Assembly: GCF_003369915.1 (NCBI RefSeq)
Contig: NC_046677.1
Span: 23,516,913 to 23,580,912 of the forward strand
Reading direction: 5' to 3'
Origin: Drosophila miranda
Lineage: Eukaryota > Arthropoda > Insecta > Diptera > Drosophilidae
Length of the DNA: 64,000 nucleotides
The translations under genes were made by a program, and so were the position numbers. The first letter of the stretch is position 1; each line of letters opens with the position of its first letter. The notes beneath the pieces are model-generated. The model made no database searches. It was given only the letters and a program-made list of their open reading frames with translations, and was not told the origin of the DNA. Below are positions 58,501 through 64,000 of the stretch, in pieces.

Positions 58501-61500
58501 TTTTGTAATTATCATTGCCTCGGCGGCTTCGTCTCCCGCTGATGCTCTCCGGCATCTTCTTATGGTTTTTCTTCTGGCTTTTTTCCAGACTTTTATTTCT
58601 CATTCTTCCGCTCCGAAGCACGGCAATATAAACATGCAAAACTTTTCCCTGATTTGTTTATTATTCCTCATTGCTCTTTGAGGCCTGCTACTCGGCAGCT
58701 CCTCAAACTCACAACTCCAGCTCCTGATTGTATACCCCTTCTGCTGCCCCTTCTGTTGTAGTGGTTCTCTTTTAGTTAAAGCAGAATAATACAGGAGGGG
58801 TCATAATACATTTATTATAAGGCTGGGATAGAGAGAACAAAGGCTGAGTGGAGGATGGAGTAGACATTTTAATGGAAATCATAGAAATTAGAAAAGTTGC
58901 ATCTTAAATTACCAGTTGTTGAACAGAACTGCAGAACTGTTTGAAGAACTATCGGATAACTGTCAACTGGCTTGAGGGAAATCTGAGCGCACCTCAAAGT
59001 TTCACCCGAGCTGTCTGTCTGTCGTATTCTATTATCAATGTGTCAAGAAACAATACAAGAAAAAATACTTAAGAAGCCAAAACTTTTATGAATCTTCGCT
59101 ACACCAGAGACACGCAGCAGATGGACATTATTCGATATTAGAAATGTTGCTCAATCTCAGTACTATCTGTGCCTTATTTTTCCCCCTGTAAAGGGAATCT
59201 ATCTTGCCATGGGATTGTCGCTGACAGGAAATATTTATTGAACCAAGAGCTTAACATGCTTAAGGTCTTATTTAAGGTTCGCTCTTCACGGAGTGTAGTG
59301 CTACAGGTCCTTGCTTTTCAATTTCTATCTCTAATTCCACTTAAAGACAGAAACCAGGGGGGGTATTCAATTGTTCCACGAAAAACCTCTCCTTCTGTTT
59401 TGAAGGACCTTCTTTCTGTTAAATCCTAGGGTATGACCAATTTTTGGCGTTCCATTTCCACTTTTTGGTTGTACTCACATTTGTGTGATTATTTTCGCAT
59501 GAGCCTGGGTGCCATTCGCCTAATTTATTATTCAATTAAAGCAGCAAAAAATAAACTTTAATCGCGGCGCAGTCATCAGCAAAAGGCCCCAAAAGACAAC
59601 ACACACACACACAAACACATGCACAGAGGCACTCAGGCACGACCACACACACGGACACAGGCTGGCTCTTTCTCTCGGTCTCTTTATCGCTATCCTCCTT
59701 ACAAGTGTGCCAAAAAAAAAGACAAAAAAAAAACAAAGAGAGAAGAAAATGAAACCAACAATGGATTGCTATAGTTTACGGAAATTCCCGACTGAAATAT
59801 ACCTCTTAGGTTACTCCCAAAGAGACTTTCGTTAGACGATAATGAGAGGTAGTCTAAGCTGCTCGTTGTGGTAGGTGCTCTACGAACTGCCATCATAGTC
59901 CTCCATGAATCTCAAGGAGATCGTGGTACGACCCTTTTTCTCTACGACCACAGGGTATTCACAAAAAATAAATATGGAAAATCGTGTGCCAAGAAAATTG
60001 CAGCAACAATTTTGCTTTTGTTGCCATTTGTTTTTTTTTCACTCTCTGATTTTTCGTTGTTCGTGATGGAAGTTTTTGCTGTTGCCTTTCGAGTGTGAAT
60101 GCGAGTGTGTGCACATACTAATGTGAGTGCGTGTGTGGTGGTGTGTGGGTTTTTCGGTCTCCTGTAATCGATTAAAAGTGCATGTCAAACTGTGCGTGCT
60201 CTCGCATTTTTTTAATGGGCTGCTAAAAAGCAACACGAAGGGGGGGGGGGGGAGTAGGAGGTGGAGGAAATAATAAAAACAAACACACAACAACGACAAA
60301 AATAAGCTCAGGCGCATTAACAAGAAAATGTGCGATGAAACAACAAAATGAAAAGCGACAAAAAAAACTTTAAGTGCAGAAAACAAAAAACCAACAAAAA
60401 GAAAAAAAAACTGAGACAAGAAAGAAAAGGATTGTGTGCAACGAAGATTTCGATACACTTTCAGAGTGTGATTTTGAACCAAAATAAAAGGAATTCAATA
60501 CAGAATTCTAATAGATTACAAGCCATATCATCGATCCATTGTGAAAGCACCATAGCTTCTGTAGGAGCTAAGACCTCTAAAAGATTTATTGAGTAATCAA
60601 CATTTGAATACTAATGAATATTTATTACTGTAGTTGTAAAATCCTAAAATCTTTATACACTCTAATCGAGCTATTCTTTATGAGATACTGTACTCTCAGC
60701 AGCAAAGGGGAAGTGAATCGATCCATTTGATCCATTTTTATCGTATTACCCCCGCCAGCGTAAGGGTATACGTGAAAAAACAACGTAAAATATGACAAAA
60801 TTTACGAGCAGCATCGCTCGCTTCTCATATTTGTACATACCAGAGGACTCCACTTCTCGCTATAAGCTCTCGTGTAGGATGGAGGAGCATCCTCTCTGTG
60901 CCCCTTCTCTTCGTGCATCTGCTGCTGTGGTGACGCTTCCTCGTGTGGCTTGTTTTTAGTGCTTTGGCACGTAATGGGGTCGTTCCACAATCCCAGCCGG
61001 CCATGCGCCCCGTCCCCACATGCAACAACCTCCATTTTGCCCACATTTTCCTTTTGTGTGGCGCCTGTTGTTGTTGCTGTTGTTTGCATGCCGCCTGGCT
61101 TTCCTCGGAACGGGACGGTCTCCTCCAAAAACTCATCGCTTGCCACTTGTGTGCCATATGATGATGATGAGATGAGCGCCGCGTTGAGTCGAGTCGAGTC
61201 GAGTTGAGTTTTGGCTTAGCGGATCCGAAAGGAGGCCCAAACTAACAGCCAAGTGAGTGCCGTCGCGTCTGTGATGGAATATGGTATGCCCTCCGCCCTC
61301 CGCCGATGCCTGGCCGCACTTATCACTTGATGATTACGATGATGCCAACTCTGGTCTGTGGGTCTCGGTCTACCTCTGCGTCTGCGTCTGCGTCTGTGTC
61401 TGGTGGCAGTACTTCCTTCTGTTTGATGTGATATGAAGAACCGATTAACGGACATTCAAGTGGCTCAGCAAGGGGCCTCCTCTTTATTTCAATTCCTCCT

Positions 61501-64000
61501 AAGAAGCTGTCTCTTTCTCTTAATCTCTCCCTAAGAAGCGTCGTCCTTTTATCAGCACCCATCTCTATCGCTCCTTGAGGGGCCGTCTGCAATTCTCTAT
61601 TAAAAGCTATTGCTCCATTAGAAGTTATCTCTATTTCTGCATTAGAAACCATCTTTCTCTCTCTCTCTTTCTCTCCATGAGAGCGCCCCTCTCTTTCGCC
61701 CAATTAGGAGCCTTCTCTGTCTCTGTGCTGGCTGGCTGGCAGATTTGTGGAAACCACGAAAGCAAATTACGTTGACGACGAGCATCATTTTCCACTTTAT
61801 TGAATTACCCCCGAAAAACGCCACATAGAGAGGCGGATGTGGCGGGCAGGAAAAGGAGGACCTGGCCACAATATGTGCTGGATTTTTTGGGGCTCTGTCC
61901 GCAGCAGGACCAGGAGGACGATGACGATGACGGCGACGAAGACGACGATGATTCCCCTCGCCAGATAAACAGAATTTCAATTTAAAATAATTTTATATAT
62001 TTTCTTTGGGTAATTTTCTTCTTTTTTTTTCTGCTGTCTTGGCATAATTTTTAGGAAGAGGGTTTGGGGGTGGGGGGGCCCATCCACTTCCGTTGTCTGT
62101 CTGTCTGACTGTCAGCCACGGAAGCAATGTCTTTACTTAGCCTCAGACATAAAGAAGTTATCAGCATGGCGTTTACGGTTCTGCTTCAAGGGGTGCCACC
62201 ACCCCACCCAAAATGGTTATGGGTGGCACCACCCCCCGCCCACCACCAGCACAGTGGTTAAATAGGGGGCCCCAAAACCTGCTGTCAGTTCCTACCATGA
62301 TGCGATGCCTTTCATTAGCCGCGTAAAACTCGAGGACTGTCAGTCGCTTTGTTTAACTTTTGTTTGGCTGTTTGTTTGCCGGTTCTTTTATTTTTTTTTT
62401 CGTCACAATTTTGATGAGGCCCATCACCTACACAGCAGCTGGGAGGGAGGTAGTCTCCTCTCTATATAGAGAATAAACAATATACAATTCAGAGCTCTGA
62501 ATATACATATACATAATCATCATTGTTATGCGCCGTTTGAGGCACTTTCGCTAGACACCCAACCAAGAGCTGTGGGGGCACAGTGGCACCAGTTGTGAAA
62601 TGGGTTTTGCTTTAACATTTGCCAGCAGAAGGCTAGGCATTGAGAGTGTATATGATCGTATAAAGCACTGCACTCTTATATCTTTGTACTGGTATCTGGA
62701 CCATTCCATAATCAATTCCGAATCAATGAGCATTCCCGTACCACTGTGCCCTGTCAGCCGCATTCCATTCCCCAGTGGGCGCCATTCAAGCTGCGTGCTT
62801 AAAAGAGCATTGCCCGCCGGCATTATGTTTTGTGTCAGCACTAAAAGATATAGGTGGCAGGAGACTACAGGGAAAGGGGGAATAGGGGGACAGGCAGAAA
62901 GGGAGAGGATGCGAGAGTAGGACATACTGTTGACGGCATTGCACGTACTTTTGTGGGTTAGCAGGCCTTTCATCCTGGTTCTGTTCTGCTCTCTGTTCTC
63001 TGCTCTGTTCTGTGCTCTGCTTTTGGCTCTCTAAGTTGGCCATGTTGACTATGTCATTTGCTAATTTAGCACAAACGGTTTGAGTCTACTTGGCCCGACT
63101 ACACTACACACCAGACCACACACTGGGCTCAACTTGCATTTGCCAAAAGGTCAACAGAACGATAGAGACTGAGAGTGAAGGGGACACATCCAAAGCAAAC
63201 GAACATTAATTAAGCAGGCCAGCAGCTCCAGCTCCAGCTCCTCCGACTATGGATGACAAATATGCCACAAGACGGAGAGATGGAGATGGAGAGACTAAAA
63301 GGATGTCACCGACATGTGCAAAAATAATAGTGGTCAAACGCCTATGGTCAAGTGAATAATAACCGAACCGATGGAGCCAGAAGGGTGCAAGGATTTTTGT
63401 ATTCTGGGAAATGAATATTCGATTCCCAGGCCTCCACTGTGGTATTTCCTGGGTTTGAGCATACAAAATGAATATACAAATCATATAATAAAATATACTA
63501 CAAATCTAGAAAAAATCTGCCTTTAATGGCATCAATATCTTCCGCTCACTCATAGCTTTTCTTCCAAACCTTTCATAGGGTATCTTACAGTCGTTCCTAC
63601 GTTTCATACGCTCTTATTTATTATTCATCTGAGAGCCGTTCATAATTTCGAGAGCACTGAACTTTTGTGCCACATTTTAATGTACTTTTTTTTGCCACCT
63701 TCCTTTTTGGAACACATTTCGAAAAGTAAAATCAATTTGTAAAATATTTTGCGAAATTCTCAGGACAAGATTGATGAGGTTTTGGGTGGGGTTGGGTGTG
63801 CTGTGTGTGTGTGTGTGTGTGCTCCCATTCATGTGGCCTGCACTGTGGCAACGACAGTTTTTGGGGTCTGGGGATTGATTGTCGCAGCAGCTCTAGCAGG
63901 AGGCGGCCCTAATGGCGATGTCTGCTTTCACTCTGACTCCGACTCTGACTCCGGCATCCTGGTAGCATCATCGATGAGAGTGAGAGCGAGAGAGTGATAA
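55591..64000. other. 8.4 kb without a supported gene
   Basis: Open frames here lack family matches and usually coincide with CT/GA, CA or T-rich stretches. Simple sequences include CA (about 56620-56640 and 59600-59612), a 13-base G run (60240-60252), CT-rich DNA (about 61650-61675) and GT (about 63803-63820). A TACCCCCGCCAGCGTAAGGGTATA string at 60747-60770 has self-complementary ends. This may be intergenic DNA or part of a long intron of a gene beyond the window. Confidence 0.4.
60240..60252. repeat. Poly(G) run, 13 bases
   Basis: An uninterrupted G tract on the plus strand, a likely site of length error in sequencing. Confidence 0.9.

Noticed and set aside
61323-61703. 126-codon minus-strand frame
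   Set aside because: It derives largely from CT-rich and GTCTGC-repeat DNA (TDADADAEVD, EREREK) and has no domain.

Overview
The window is Drosophila-type nuclear DNA: short GT-AG introns of 55-70 bp mixed with multi-kilobase ones, abundant CT/CA/GATA-type microsatellites, and a gene order (Drgx - secreted Kunitz cluster - cutlet/CTF18 - GPCPD1-like phosphodiesterase - Shaw) that I recognise as matching cytological region 24A of D. melanogaster 2L. Non-coding sequence looks diverged from D. melanogaster, so a species outside the melanogaster subgroup (for example obscura group) is likely, but this is inference.

Layout. (1) 1-15.25 kb, + strand: the 3' part of the paired-like homeobox gene Drgx. 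The homeodomain is split over three exons, introns of 6.4 and 6.0 kb follow, and the last exon encodes the OAR motif. (2) 15.3-29.2 kb: thirteen small genes for secreted Kunitz/BPTI-type peptides, twelve on the minus strand and one on the plus. Twelve share a phase-1 intron between signal peptide and inhibitor domain. Their P1 residues differ widely (K, R, M, E, L, A, F, V, T). Several share a GATAAG + TATA promoter module, and one copy of that module stands alone with no gene. (3) 30.1-34.45 kb, minus: cutlet, the CTF18 clamp-loader subunit, in 12 coding exons. (4) 34.7-35.0 kb: a 341-bp TTAA-flanked piggyBac-like MITE between cutlet and the next gene. (5) 35.66-37.99 kb, +: a glycerophosphodiester phosphodiesterase of GPCPD1/GDE5 type (CBM20 + GDPD). 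(6) 43.06-48.8 kb, +: the Shaw (Kv3) potassium channel. Six common coding exons end in a phase-1 donor that can join at least two, and probably three, alternative last exons; candidate non-coding 5' exons lie at about 39.3-39.7 kb and 42.66 kb. (7) 50.9-64 kb: no gene I can support, only low-complexity and repeat-like intergenic or intronic DNA with a few weak open frames.

The genes are independent transcription units, with no operon. Tandem duplication explains the Kunitz cluster. cutlet and the GPCPD1-like gene are divergent and each carries housekeeping-type promoter elements (CAGCTG palindrome, Ohler motif 1). Drgx and the first Kunitz gene converge with poly(A) signals only about 40 bp apart. 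The most novel items are the short alternative Shaw C-terminus at 46390-46448, the orphan Kunitz promoter near 17.43 kb, and the expanded-loop Kunitz subfamily with unusual P1 residues.
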